Assembly: GCF_015477835.1 (NCBI RefSeq)
Contig: NZ_JADLQN010000001.1
Coordinates: 558,001-622,000 of the forward strand
Reading direction: 5' to 3'
DNA from: Nocardia higoensis
GTDB lineage: Bacteria; Actinomycetota; Actinomycetes; Mycobacteriales; Mycobacteriaceae
DNA length: 64,000 nucleotides
Shown here piece by piece: positions 18,010 to 28,903 of this stretch. Within the stretch, counting starts at the first letter, position 1. Every line of letters begins with the position of its first letter. The translations under genes were made by a program, and so were the position numbers. The notes under the pieces are model-generated. The model was not told where the DNA came from. It worked only from the letters and a program-made list of their open reading frames with translations, and did not search any database.

Positions 18010-19303
18010 GGTGATCCTCCTGTGTGCGCTGCGGTGTGATGTGGCCTGGATCTGCGATCGACGATTCCGGCGCGCCGTTCGCGCGGGCGATGGCACGCTG
18101 GTAGATCCGGGTGGTCTGCGCTGCGACCGACGCCCAGCTGAACACCGCCACCGCCCGCTCGCGCCCCGCCCGAGACATCTCCGCGCGGCGCAGCGGCGCG
18201 TCGAACAGCGCGCCGAGCGCGGCGGTCAGCTCCTCCGCGTCGCCGGGGGTGATCAGGTCGGCGCACACGCCGGGCTCGCCCACGACCTCGGGCAGCGCGC
18301 CCGCCCGGCTCACCACCAGCGGCGTCCCGCTGGCCATCGCTTCCACGGCGGGCAGCGAGAAACCCTCGTACAGCGAGGGGATGCAAACGATCTCGGCCGA
18401 GGCCAGCAGCTCGGCGAGCTCGTCGTCGCTGAGCCCGGGACGTACCGTGACGATGTCGGACAGGCCCAGTTCGGCGATCAGTTTCTCGGTCGGGCCCTCT
18501 GGATCCAGCTTGGCGACCAGCTGCAGCTCGATCCTGTGGGTCACCCGCAGGCGCGCGCAGGCGCGCAGCAGGTGCGAGACGCCCTTGAGCGGCTTGTCGG
18601 CGCTGGCGACCGCGACGATGCGGCCGGGCACCCGCGGTTGCGGACGGGGCGCGAACAGTTCGGTGTCGACGCCGAGCGGCACCACGCTCAGCTGCCGCGG
18701 ATCGACATCGAAATCGGCCACGATATCGGTGGCCGAGGAACTGGAGACGGTGACCAGTTCGGGGATACGCCGTGCCACCCGCTTCTGCATGCCGAGGAAG
18801 CCGTACCAGCGGCGCACCAGCGGTTTGCGGCGCAGCGGCGCGGCCGCCAGATCGACGGCGAGGTCGCGGGTGATGGGGTGGTGCACGGTCGCCACCACCG
18901 GCAGGAACTCGGCGATGTCGAGCAGTCCGCTGCCCAGGCACTGATTGTCGTGCACCACGTCGAACTCGTTCGCGCGCTCGGCCAGCAACCGTGCGGCGCG
19001 CAGGCTGAAGGTGCGCGGTTCGGGGAAGCCCGCGGTCCACATGGTGGCGACCTCGAGCACGTCGATGCGGTCGCGGATCTCCGAGAGCCGGGGTGTGCGG
19101 AACGGGTCCGGTTCGCGGTAGAGATCGAGGCTGGGCACTTCGGTCAGCCGAACGCGCGGATCGAGGTCCTCCGGATACGGTTGTCCGGAAAAGACTTCCA
19201 CCTCATGACCGAGCTCGGCCAGTCCGGCGCTGAGTTTGCGGACGTAGACGCCCTGTCCGCCGCAGTGCGTTTTGCTCCGGTAGGACAGCAGGGCGATGCG
19301 CAC
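17996..19303 (-). CDS. GT4-family glycosyltransferase
   Basis: 435 residues with GT-B fold. The N-terminal MRIALLSYRSKTHCGGQGVY has the glycine-rich acceptor loop; VASADKPLKGVSHLLRACAR contains the K-G donor-phosphate contact; EIVCIPSLYEGFSLPAVEAM holds the E-x7-E signature of retaining GT4 enzymes. Nucleotide-sugar donor and acceptor are unknown. Three bases separate it from the LLM gene and it overlaps the methyltransferase. The operon suggests synthesis of a modified glycoconjugate. Confidence 0.9.
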   Translation of the reverse strand: MRIALLSYRSKTHCGGQGVYVRKLSAGLAELGHEVEVFSGQPYPEDLDPRVRLTEVPSLDLYREPDPFRTPRLSEIRDRIDVLEVATMWTAGFPEPRTFSLRAARLLAERANEFDVVHDNQCLGSGLLDIAEFLPVVATVHHPITRDLAVDLAAAPLRRKPLVRRWYGFLGMQKRVARRIPELVTVSSSSATDIVADFDVDPRQLSVVPLGVDTELFAPRPQPRVPGRIVAVASADKPLKGVSHLLRACARLRVTHRIELQLVAKLDPEGPTEKLIAELGLSDIVTVRPGLSDDELAELLASAEIVCIPSLYEGFSLPAVEAMASGTPLVVSRAGALPEVVGEPGVCADLITPGDAEELTAALGALFDAPLRRAEMSRAGRERAVAVFSWASVAAQTTRIYQRAIARANGAPESSIADPGHITPQRTQEDHRADR

Positions 19304-19306
19304 GGT

Positions 19307-20167
19307 TCAGTGTCCTTCCCCGGCCGGTACGGCCAGCTTGGCGGCGAGACGCTCGAGGTAGGCCCGTACCTGGTCCTCGGGCTTATCGGGCAAACCGTAC
19401 AGTACGTCGGTCACGCCCGCAGCGGCCCAATCCGCGAGGCGCCCTGCGTCCGGCTTGATGTCGAGCGCCACGACTCTCGGCGCGCCCGGGCGACCGGCTT
19501 CGGCCCAGATCTGTTGCAGCAGTGCGAGTCTGTCGGTGATGTCGGTTTCGCCCGGTGTGGTGATCCACCCGTCGGCGGATTTCGCGATCCACCGGAAGGT
19601 CTTCTCCGTGCCGCCCGCGCCGATCAGTACCGGTACGTTCCGGTGCACCGGTTTCGGCCACGCCCAGCTCGGCCCGAAGGACAGGAACTCGCCGGTGTAC
19701 TCGGCCTCGTCGTCGCGCCACAGCGCGCGCATGCCCTCCAGATACTCGCGCAGCACGGTCCGGCGCTTGCCCGCCGGCACCCCGTGATCGGTGAGTTCGT
19801 CGGTGTTCCAGCCGAATCCGGCGCCGAGCAGCACGCGCCCACCGGACAGGTGATCCAGCGACGCGATCGTCTTGGCCAGTGTGATCGGATCGCTCTCGGT
19901 GGGCAGCGCCACCGCCGTCGCGAGTTCGATCCGTTCGGTGACCGCGGCGGCCGTCGCCAGCGCCACCCAGGGATCCAGGGTGCGCATGTAGCGGTCGTCG
20001 GGCAGTGTGGCATCGCCGGTGCCCGGATGCGCGGCCTCGCGCTTGACCGGGATATGGGTGTGCTCGGGGACGTAGAAGGAGTGGAAGCCGTTGTCCTCGG
20101 CGGCCCGCGCCGCCGCGGCGGGGGTGATGCCGCGGTCGCTGGTGAAGAGAACGATGCCGTAGCGCAT
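19307..20167 (-). CDS. LLM-class F420-dependent oxidoreductase
   Basis: 286 residues with a luciferase-like TIM barrel. FVPEHTHIP-type loop (SFYVPEHTHIPV), a typical ATAVALPTESDPITLAKTIA segment, GRVLLGAGFGWNTDEL (a G-x-G-x-G-W-N motif of the F420 subgroup) and VPVLIGAGGTEKTFRWIAKS. Probably uses reduced F420 for hydride transfer. First large gene of the leftward GT4 operon. A second LLM protein, of a different subgroup, is at 61816-62727. Confidence 0.9.
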   Translation of the reverse strand: MRYGIVLFTSDRGITPAAAARAAEDNGFHSFYVPEHTHIPVKREAAHPGTGDATLPDDRYMRTLDPWVALATAAAVTERIELATAVALPTESDPITLAKTIASLDHLSGGRVLLGAGFGWNTDELTDHGVPAGKRRTVLREYLEGMRALWRDDEAEYTGEFLSFGPSWAWPKPVHRNVPVLIGAGGTEKTFRWIAKSADGWITTPGETDITDRLALLQQIWAEAGRPGAPRVVALDIKPDAGRLADWAAAGVTDVLYGLPDKPEDQVRAYLERLAAKLAVPAGEGH

Positions 20168-20198
20168 GATCGCTGCCTTGTCTGTGCGGTGTACCGGC

Positions 20199-20243
20199 CG
20201 AGCGGTGCCGGGTCGAGCGGTGCCGGGTCGAGCGGGGCCGGGG
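20199..20243. repeat. Three tandem 15-base repeats
   Basis: CGAGCGGTGCCGGGT twice exactly, then CGAGCGGGGCCGGGG. Located in the 86-base gap between the CMD and LLM genes, about 30 bases upstream of the LLM start. Possible slippage-derived spacer. Confidence 0.8.
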
Positions 20244-20253
20244 AGGGAGTGGG

Positions 20254-20628
20254 TCAGGCGTCGTCGAGTGCGGCGGTGACGACCGCGTCGAGCCCCTCGC
20301 CGGGCGCGGAGCCGAGATGATCACCGAGGAACCGGGCGGCCTCGCGCAACTGCTCGGCACTCAGTTCCTCGTTGTGCAGGGCGGCGCCCACCTGGATGCC
20401 CGCCACATCGAACATGTCGCCTGCCGCGAGCGCGCCGAGCAGTAGCAGCCTGCGATCGCGCAGGGTGAGCCCGGGACGCGACCAGATGCCCGCGAAGAGG
20501 TGGTCGGCGGTGATCGCGAACAGCTCGTCCTGACCGTCGGCGAAGTCGAAACCGTAGACCTCGCCCATCTTCGCCAGTCCGCGCGCCCGTGTCCGCGACT
20601 GCTGCTCGGCCGGTTGCGTCCCGCTCAT
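20254..20628 (-). CDS. Carboxymuconolactone decarboxylase-fold (AhpD-like) protein
   Basis: 124 residues. Family traits: IWSRPGLTLRDRRLLLLGAL, followed by IQVGAALHNEELSAEQLREA and a C-terminal EGLDAV. The core helical motif is clear, and the His in GAALHN aligns with the CMD catalytic His. The protein has no cysteine, so it cannot be a CxxC peroxiredoxin reductase of the AhpD type. First gene of the leftward operon 20628-16248; its promoter contains a TGTCCAGACA core like the P450 operators. Confidence 0.8.
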   Translation of the reverse strand: MSGTQPAEQQSRTRARGLAKMGEVYGFDFADGQDELFAITADHLFAGIWSRPGLTLRDRRLLLLGALAAGDMFDVAGIQVGAALHNEELSAEQLREAARFLGDHLGSAPGEGLDAVVTAALDDA

Positions 20629-20736
20629 GACCGTGTGTCCGGCCCGACGCCGGGGCTGGGGGAAGAACGCCGCATGCGTGGCTCCTCGAACTCGATCGTG
20701 CGAACGGTCTGCCGCGGCGGCGCGGCGGGCCCCTCC

Positions 20737-20757
20737 GAACTGTCTGGACAGGTGTTC
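20737..20757. promoter_or_regulatory. Operator-like site upstream of the CMD-LLM-GT4 operon
   Basis: GAACTGTCTGGACAGGTGTTC: a TGTCTGGACA core flanked by GAAC/GTTC. The minus strand gives TGTCCAGACA, the core of the sites at 22.6 and 30.3 kb. A TATATT -10 candidate lies just upstream (minus strand, 20760-20765). Less similar than the three strong copies, so shared control is only possible. Confidence 0.45.
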
Positions 20758-20781
20758 GGAATATAGTCCGATTCGATCATG

Positions 20782-20804
20782 GATCGCAAGAACGTGTTCC
20801 TGTT
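20782..20804. repeat. 23-base conserved element, copy 1
   Basis: GATCGCAAGAACGTGTTCCT followed by GTT. It matches 22489-22511 at 21 of 23 positions and contains a GAAC-GT-GTTC palindrome. Lies between the oxidoreductase stop (20869) and the CMD start (20628). Confidence 0.75.
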
Positions 20805-20868
20805 TTCGGTGTTCACAGTACCGGGTCGGGCCGTCGGCCGTATGTCGAGGCGTCGAGCTCCGCCGGGG

Positions 20869-22332
20869 TCAGGCGCCGCCGCGGGAACGATGCTCGTCGC
20901 GATGGGTCTCCAGCAGCCGCAGCCAGATCTCGCTGATGGTCGGGAACGACGGAACCGCGTGCCAGAGCCGGTCGAGGGGGACCTCCCCCGCGATCGCGAT
21001 GGTCGCCGAATGCAACAGTTCGGTGACGCCGGGTCCGGCGAAGGTCGCGCCCACGACGACGCGGCGACGCGGGTCGACCAGCATTCGGGCGGAGCCGCGG
21101 TAGGCGGGGTCGTACTGGACCGAGCCGGAGACCCGGCCGAGGTCGTAATCGACCACGTCGACCTCGAGTCCGGCGCGTGCGGCGTCAGCGGTGGTGAGGC
21201 CGACGGCGGCGATCTCCGGGTCGGTGACCACGACCTGCGGCACGGCCAGCCGGTCGGCGGTGCCGGCATGGCGTCCCCACTCGGCGGTGTCGAGCGCGTT
21301 CCCGCGCGCCCGGTCGGCGATGGCCGCGCCCGCGATACGTGCCTGGTACTTGCCCTGATGGGTGAGCAGCGCACGGTGATTGACGTCGCCCACCGCGTAG
21401 AGCCAGGCGCCCTCGACCCCGGTGGCGGTGCAGGTGTCGTCGGTCTCGATCCACTCGCCCGGGGTCAGCCCGACGGTGTCGAGGCCGATGTCGTCGGTCC
21501 GCGGTGCGCGGCCGGTCGCGAAGAGAATTTCGTCGGTGACGAGGTGGGTGCCGTCGCCGAGCGTGACATCGATGCGATCGCCTGGACCGCCCGAGCGTTC
21601 GACGGAGGTGACGGTGGCACCGAATCGCAGATCGACGCCGCGCTCTTTCAGCCGCTCGACGACCAGGTCCGCGGCGAAGGCCTCCATGCGGGGCAGCAGG
21701 CGCTCGCCGCGGACGACGACGGTGACCCGCGAACCCAGCGCCCGCCACGCGGTCGCCATCTCGGTGGCGACCACGCCACCACCGACCACGATCAATCGGC
21801 TCGGCACCCGGCGGGCGCCGGTGGCCTCCCTGCTGGTCCAGATCCGCACGCCGTCCGAGCCGGGCAGAGCGGGCACGGCCGCGCGAGAGCCGGTGCACAC
21901 GGCCACCGCGTGCCGCGCGGTCAGCAGCACCTCACCCTGGGAGGTCTCGACCCGCACCTGCCGCGGCCCGGCGATCCGGCCGACGCCGCGGATGAGCGCG
22001 ATGCCCGCGGATTCGAGCCAGTCGGCCTGCCCGTGGTCGTCCCAGCCGGCGACCATGGCGTCGCGGTGCGCCAGGACGGCCGGGGTGTCGAGCGGGCCGG
22101 TGACGATCGTGTCGACGCCGGGCATACGGGCGGCCTCGGCGCGCAGCAGCGCCGGGCGCAGCAGCGCTTTGCTGGGAACGCAGGCCCAGTACGAGCATTC
22201 ACCGCCGATCAGTTCGGACTCCACGACGACGGTGCGGAGGCCGGCGGCCGCGGTCCGATCGGCGACGTTCTCGCCCGCCGGGCCGGCGCCGAGGACGATG
22301 ACGTCATAGGTCCGAGCGTTCTCGTCTGTCAT
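20869..22332 (-). CDS. NAD(P)/FAD pyridine nucleotide-disulfide oxidoreductase
   Basis: 487 residues. FAD-binding VIVLGAGPAGENVADRTAAA, the redox-active pair CSYWAC in GGECSYWACVPSK (about 43-52), NAD(P)-binding LIVVGGGVVATEMATAW and the second FAD site WLYAVGDVNHRALLTHQGKY. The spacing fits class I disulfide reductases (lipoamide dehydrogenase, mercuric reductase, mycothione-type), but the C-terminus lacks the canonical HAHPT pair, with LWHAVPSFPT instead, so the exact substrate is uncertain. ATG at 22332. Flanked on both sides by near-identical 23-base elements. Confidence 0.88.
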   Translation of the reverse strand: MTDENARTYDVIVLGAGPAGENVADRTAAAGLRTVVVESELIGGECSYWACVPSKALLRPALLRAEAARMPGVDTIVTGPLDTPAVLAHRDAMVAGWDDHGQADWLESAGIALIRGVGRIAGPRQVRVETSQGEVLLTARHAVAVCTGSRAAVPALPGSDGVRIWTSREATGARRVPSRLIVVGGGVVATEMATAWRALGSRVTVVVRGERLLPRMEAFAADLVVERLKERGVDLRFGATVTSVERSGGPGDRIDVTLGDGTHLVTDEILFATGRAPRTDDIGLDTVGLTPGEWIETDDTCTATGVEGAWLYAVGDVNHRALLTHQGKYQARIAGAAIADRARGNALDTAEWGRHAGTADRLAVPQVVVTDPEIAAVGLTTADAARAGLEVDVVDYDLGRVSGSVQYDPAYRGSARMLVDPRRRVVVGATFAGPGVTELLHSATIAIAGEVPLDRLWHAVPSFPTISEIWLRLLETHRDEHRSRGGA

Positions 22333-22488
22333 GACCGCGCTTTCGGTGACGGAGGTCAGCGGCCGGCTGTGCGCCGGGGCGTGCGGGACCGGCCGCTGCT
22401 GACGGGAAGTGCAGACAGCGAGACACACCGTAGTCCGCGTTCCTGCCGCGGTGCCGGGTGACGCGCGGTGGACCGGCCGACTGCCCTC

Positions 22489-22511
22489 GATCGCAGGAAC
22501 GTGTTCCGGTT
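22489..22511. repeat. 23-base conserved element, copy 2
   Basis: GATCGCAGGAACGTGTTCCG followed by GTT; differs from 20782-20804 at two positions. The AACnnGTT core resembles KstR-type steroid-repressor half-sites, but flanking bases differ from the KstR consensus. Probably an operator. Confidence 0.7.
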
Positions 22512-22610
22512 CGGGTGCTGGTGGCCGGTTGCCGCGAATGTCGTGCGGGCGGACCGGGCGAGGGGTTTCATGGAAGTGTTCGCGGTGCCCATTGTTATGG
22601 AATGGTGTCG

Positions 22611-22634
22611 ATGGTACTGTCCAGACACATGTCC
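22611..22634. promoter_or_regulatory. TetR-type operator/promoter, copy 2 of 3 (cyp123)
   Basis: Plus strand TACTGTCCAGACACATGTCC preceded by ATGG. The -10 TACTGT is 17 bases from a TTGTTA -35. The ATG in the core starts a 27-codon ORF coupled to cyp123. Same relative orientation as copies 1 and 3. Confidence 0.75.
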
Positions 22635-22708
22635 AGCTATCTGTCTTCGCGGTGCGTCATGGGGATGCCCGGCGGGAAGAACCTGTTATCGAAATGGGGG
22701 ACGGTGCG

Positions 22709-22712
<4 letters not shown>
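22629..22712 (+). CDS. 27-residue putative leaderless peptide ORF coupled to cyp123
   Basis: MSSYLSSRCVMGMPGGKNLL plus seven residues. The ATG lies at the predicted transcription start, and the TGA overlaps the cyp123 ATG (ATGA, 22709-22712), so translation would feed directly into cyp123, which itself has only a weak ribosome site. Likely a coupling device or regulatory leader; no homologue recognised. It may not be a functional peptide. Confidence 0.45.
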
Positions 22713-26171
<3,459 letters not shown>

Positions 26172-26205
26172 AGCGGCAGGTCTACGAGTATCGAGGCGTG
26201 TGACC

Positions 26206-27312
26206 ATGAAAGACAACAGGATTCGCGTCATCCAATGGGCTGCCGGGGGAGTCGGGCGGGCCGCAGTCGAGGGCGTGCTCGACCATCCCGGCCTGGAGTT
26301 GGTCGGCGTATGGGTGCACAGCGAGGACAAGAACGGTGTGGACGTCGGTGCACTGGTCGGCCGCGCCGACACCGGGGTGCGCGCCACCACCGACGCCGAG
26401 GCGCTGCTGGCCCTGGCCGCAGACTGCGTGATCTACAGCCCGCTACAGGCCGACACCACGGTCATGCGGGCGATCCTGGCCTCGGGCAAGAACCTGGTCA
26501 CCCCGCTCGGCTGGTTCCATCCGCCCGGCCCGCAGCGCGCGAAGTTCGAGGCGGTGTGCCGGGACGCCGGAGTCAGTCTGCACGGCACCGGCATCCACCC
26601 CGGCGGCATGACCGACAAACTGCCGATCGTGCTCTCGGCCTTCTCCGGCTCGATCACCGAGGTCCACGCGCACGAGTACTCCGACATCCGCACCTACGGC
26701 GCGCCGGAAGTCGTGCGCGACTGGATGCGCTTCGGTGCCACACCGGAGGAGGCGACCGGCGGATTCATGGCGGGCATGCTCGCCGGAGGGTACGGGCAGT
26801 CGGTACGACTGGTCGGCGAGACGCTCGGCATCGACCTCGACGACGACCTGCGCACCGTGCACGAGGTCGCTGTCGCCACCGCACCCATCGACTCCCCGAT
26901 CGGGCCCATCCAGCCCGGACGGGTGGCCGCGCAACGTATCCGTTGGCAGGGCACTGTCGACGGGAACCCGGTGGTGACCGTCGGGGTGAACTGGCTGATG
27001 GGCGAACAGAACCTCGAGCCGGCCTGGGAGTTCGGTCCCGCGGGCGAACGCTACGACATCCGCATCGTCGGCGATCCCGGTGCGCACGCGGTGATCACCG
27101 GCATGCACGCCGAGAAACCCCGCCTGGCCGCGGAGGACGGAGCCACGGCGCTGACCCGCCACCCCGGCATCGTGGCCACCGCCCTGCACTGCGTGAACTC
27201 GGTGCCCGCGGTGGTCGCCGCGGAACCGGGCGTACGCACCTACCGCGACCTGCCCCTGCTGGGCGGATTCGCGCACCTCGGCATCGCCACACACTCCAGG
27301 AGACAGAATTGA
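26206..27312 (+). CDS. DapB-like NAD(P)H-dependent reductase
   Basis: 368 residues. Rossmann motif VIQWAAGGVGRAAVEGVLDH, then SPLQADTTVMRAILASGKNL and HGTGIHPGGMTDKLPIVLSA. These match the actinobacterial dihydrodipicolinate-reductase-like family often found near steroid and P450 genes, sometimes labelled amine dehydrogenase-like. Real DapB is about 245 residues with HHxxK, absent here, so lysine biosynthesis is unlikely. It follows the unknown gene after 34 bases; its stop overlaps the TTG start of the CYP125-like gene. Confidence 0.85.
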   Translation: MKDNRIRVIQWAAGGVGRAAVEGVLDHPGLELVGVWVHSEDKNGVDVGALVGRADTGVRATTDAEALLALAADCVIYSPLQADTTVMRAILASGKNLVTPLGWFHPPGPQRAKFEAVCRDAGVSLHGTGIHPGGMTDKLPIVLSAFSGSITEVHAHEYSDIRTYGAPEVVRDWMRFGATPEEATGGFMAGMLAGGYGQSVRLVGETLGIDLDDDLRTVHEVAVATAPIDSPIGPIQPGRVAAQRIRWQGTVDGNPVVTVGVNWLMGEQNLEPAWEFGPAGERYDIRIVGDPGAHAVITGMHAEKPRLAAEDGATALTRHPGIVATALHCVNSVPAVVAAEPGVRTYRDLPLLGGFAHLGIATHSRRQN

Positions 27313-28550
27313 GCGAGGAACACGTGAGCTCACCGTCGTTGCCTGTGGGGTTCGACTTCACCGACCCGGCGCTGTGGGCCGACCGCAGACCGGTGGAGGA
27401 GTTCGCCCTGCTGCGCCGCACCGCGCCGGTGTGGTGGAACGCCCAATCCGATGCGGACTCCGGCGGATTCCACGACGGCGGCTACTGGGTGGTGAGCAAA
27501 CTCGACGACATCAAGGAGATCTCGCGGAATCCCGAGGACTTCTCCTCCCAGCGCAAGGGCTCGATCATCCGGCTGCCCGGCGATATCACCCCCGCGCAGA
27601 TGAACGAGACCGGCGCGCTGCTGCTGAACATGGATCCGCCCAAGCACTCCAAGATCCGCCGCATCATCTCCAAGGGCTTCACCCCGCGCGCGGTCGAGAG
27701 CCTGCGCGCCGCGCTCACCGAACGCGCCGCGCGGATCGTGCACCGGGCGAAGAAGGAGGGCAGCGGCGATTTCGTCGAGCAGGTCGCCTGTGAGCTGCCG
27801 CTGCAAGCGATCGCGGAACTGCTCGGCGTGCCGCAGGAAGATCGGCGCAAGGTCTTCGACTGGTCGAACCAGATGCTCAACTACGACGACCCGGAATTCG
27901 GCGATCCGGCGATGGCCTCGGCCGAAGTCCTCGGCTACGCCTGGAACATGGCCGAGCAGCGCCGGGCCTGTCCCGCCGACGACATCGTCACCGAGCTGAT
28001 CCAGGCCGACATCGACGGCGAAGCGCTGGCGTCGGAGGAATTCGGCTTCTTCGTCATCCTGCTGTCGGTGGCGGGCAACGAGACCACCCGCAACGCCATC
28101 ACCCACGGCATGAAGGCGTTCGTGGATTTCCCCGAGCAGTGGGAACGATTCAAGGCCGAGCGCCCCCGTACCGCACCCGATGAAATCGTGCGCTGGGCGA
28201 CGCCGGTGACGGTCTTCCAACGCGCCGCGACCCGCGACGTCGAACTCGGCGGACAGCTCATCCGCGAGGGGCAGCGGGTCGGATTGTTCTATGGCTCGGC
28301 CAATTTCGACGAGGACGGCTTCGACGAACCGTTCACCTTCGACATCGGCCGCAACCCGAATCCGCATGTCGGCTTCGGCGGCACCGGCACGCATTACTGC
28401 GTCGGCGCCAATCTCGCCCGGCTCGAGATCGACCTGATGTTCAACGCCATCGCCGACGCCATGCCGAATCTGCGCGAGCTGTCCGCGCCGGTGCGGTTGC
28501 GCAACGGGTGGATCCACGGGATCAAGAGCTGGCAGGTCGCCTACGAATAG
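27309..28550 (+). CDS. Cytochrome P450, CYP125-like
   Basis: 413 residues. I-helix LSVAGNETTRNAITHGMKAF, EIVRWATPVTVFQRAA for the ExxR region, heme site FGGTGTHYCVGANLARLEID. It is very similar along its length to M. tuberculosis CYP125 (steroid C26-hydroxylase): LPVGFDFTDPALWADRRPVE, VEQVACELPLQAIAELLGVP, ADDIVTELIQADIDGE. TTG at 27309, with AGGAGA 5 bases before it, gives the best start; GTG at 27324 is possible. Absence of an adjacent KstD/Kst cluster suggests a paralogue rather than the cholesterol-catabolic copy. Side-chain hydroxylation of a sterol or terpenoid is likely. Confidence 0.92.
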   Translation: MSEEHVSSPSLPVGFDFTDPALWADRRPVEEFALLRRTAPVWWNAQSDADSGGFHDGGYWVVSKLDDIKEISRNPEDFSSQRKGSIIRLPGDITPAQMNETGALLLNMDPPKHSKIRRIISKGFTPRAVESLRAALTERAARIVHRAKKEGSGDFVEQVACELPLQAIAELLGVPQEDRRKVFDWSNQMLNYDDPEFGDPAMASAEVLGYAWNMAEQRRACPADDIVTELIQADIDGEALASEEFGFFVILLSVAGNETTRNAITHGMKAFVDFPEQWERFKAERPRTAPDEIVRWATPVTVFQRAATRDVELGGQLIREGQRVGLFYGSANFDEDGFDEPFTFDIGRNPNPHVGFGGTGTHYCVGANLARLEIDLMFNAIADAMPNLRELSAPVRLRNGWIHGIKSWQVAYE

Positions 28551-28885
28551 GTCCGCGCGGCGTCGGCGCATACCTCGTCGCCATCGATGGTGACGAGGTA
28601 TGCGTGGGCCGTCACGAACGACCCGTCCGCCCCGTGGAGCGTGGTCGTGATGGTCGGGACCGTCGACTCCCGTCGAGCGCACCGGCCGAGTACCCCGGCC
28701 GCCCTCGTCGCGTCCCCCAGCGGAGGCGACGCCTGTGCGTCGACGCCGGACCACCCGCGAATACCGGGCAGGTCGTCGCCGGGGAAGCCGGACGCGGTGG
28801 CCGACGGCACACACGTCGGCCACCGCGCTGGTCTGCCCGTGGCCGGTTCATGCTGTGGCGCAGCAGTTCCGACGGTGCCGGGCAT
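28541..28885 (-). CDS. Doubtful small ORF between convergent P450 genes
   Basis: 114 codons, ATG 19 bases after the CYP51 stop, overlapping the end of the CYP125-like gene. The C-terminal part STVPTITTTLHGADGSFVTA and then VTIDGDEVCADA reads like a plausible protein, but there is no ribosome site and the last codons are the 36-base palindrome. No family recognised. Confidence 0.25.
   Translation of the reverse strand: MPGTVGTAAPQHEPATGRPARWPTCVPSATASGFPGDDLPGIRGWSGVDAQASPPLGDATRAAGVLGRCARRESTVPTITTTLHGADGSFVTAHAYLVTIDGDEVCADAARTYS
28568..28603. terminator. 36-base near-perfect palindrome between convergent P450 genes
   Basis: Two 18-base arms without a loop: GCATACCTCGTCGCCATC then GATGGTGACGAGGTATGC, with one G/T mismatch. 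18 bases after the CYP125-like stop. Most likely a bidirectional terminator, although a loopless dyad this long could also bind protein. Confidence 0.65.
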
Positions 28886-28903
28886 GGTGATGACGACGTG
28901 GGC

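Larger units (their letters stand above)
22333..22708. other. Divergent regulatory region between the oxidoreductase and cyp123
   Basis: 376 bases without a full gene. It holds the second 23-base conserved element (22489-22511), a promoter with TTGTTA (22592-22597) and TACTGT (22615-22620) separated by 17 bases, the operator at 22611-22634, and a 27-codon ORF (22629-22712). Confidence 0.7.

Noticed and set aside
20199..20243. Possible CRISPR array
   Set aside because: Repeats are adjacent without spacers and only 15 bases; simple tandem repeats.
22489..22511. LexA (SOS) box
   Set aside because: The GAAC and GTTC halves are 2 bases apart, whereas LexA boxes have 4; no SOS gene is nearby.
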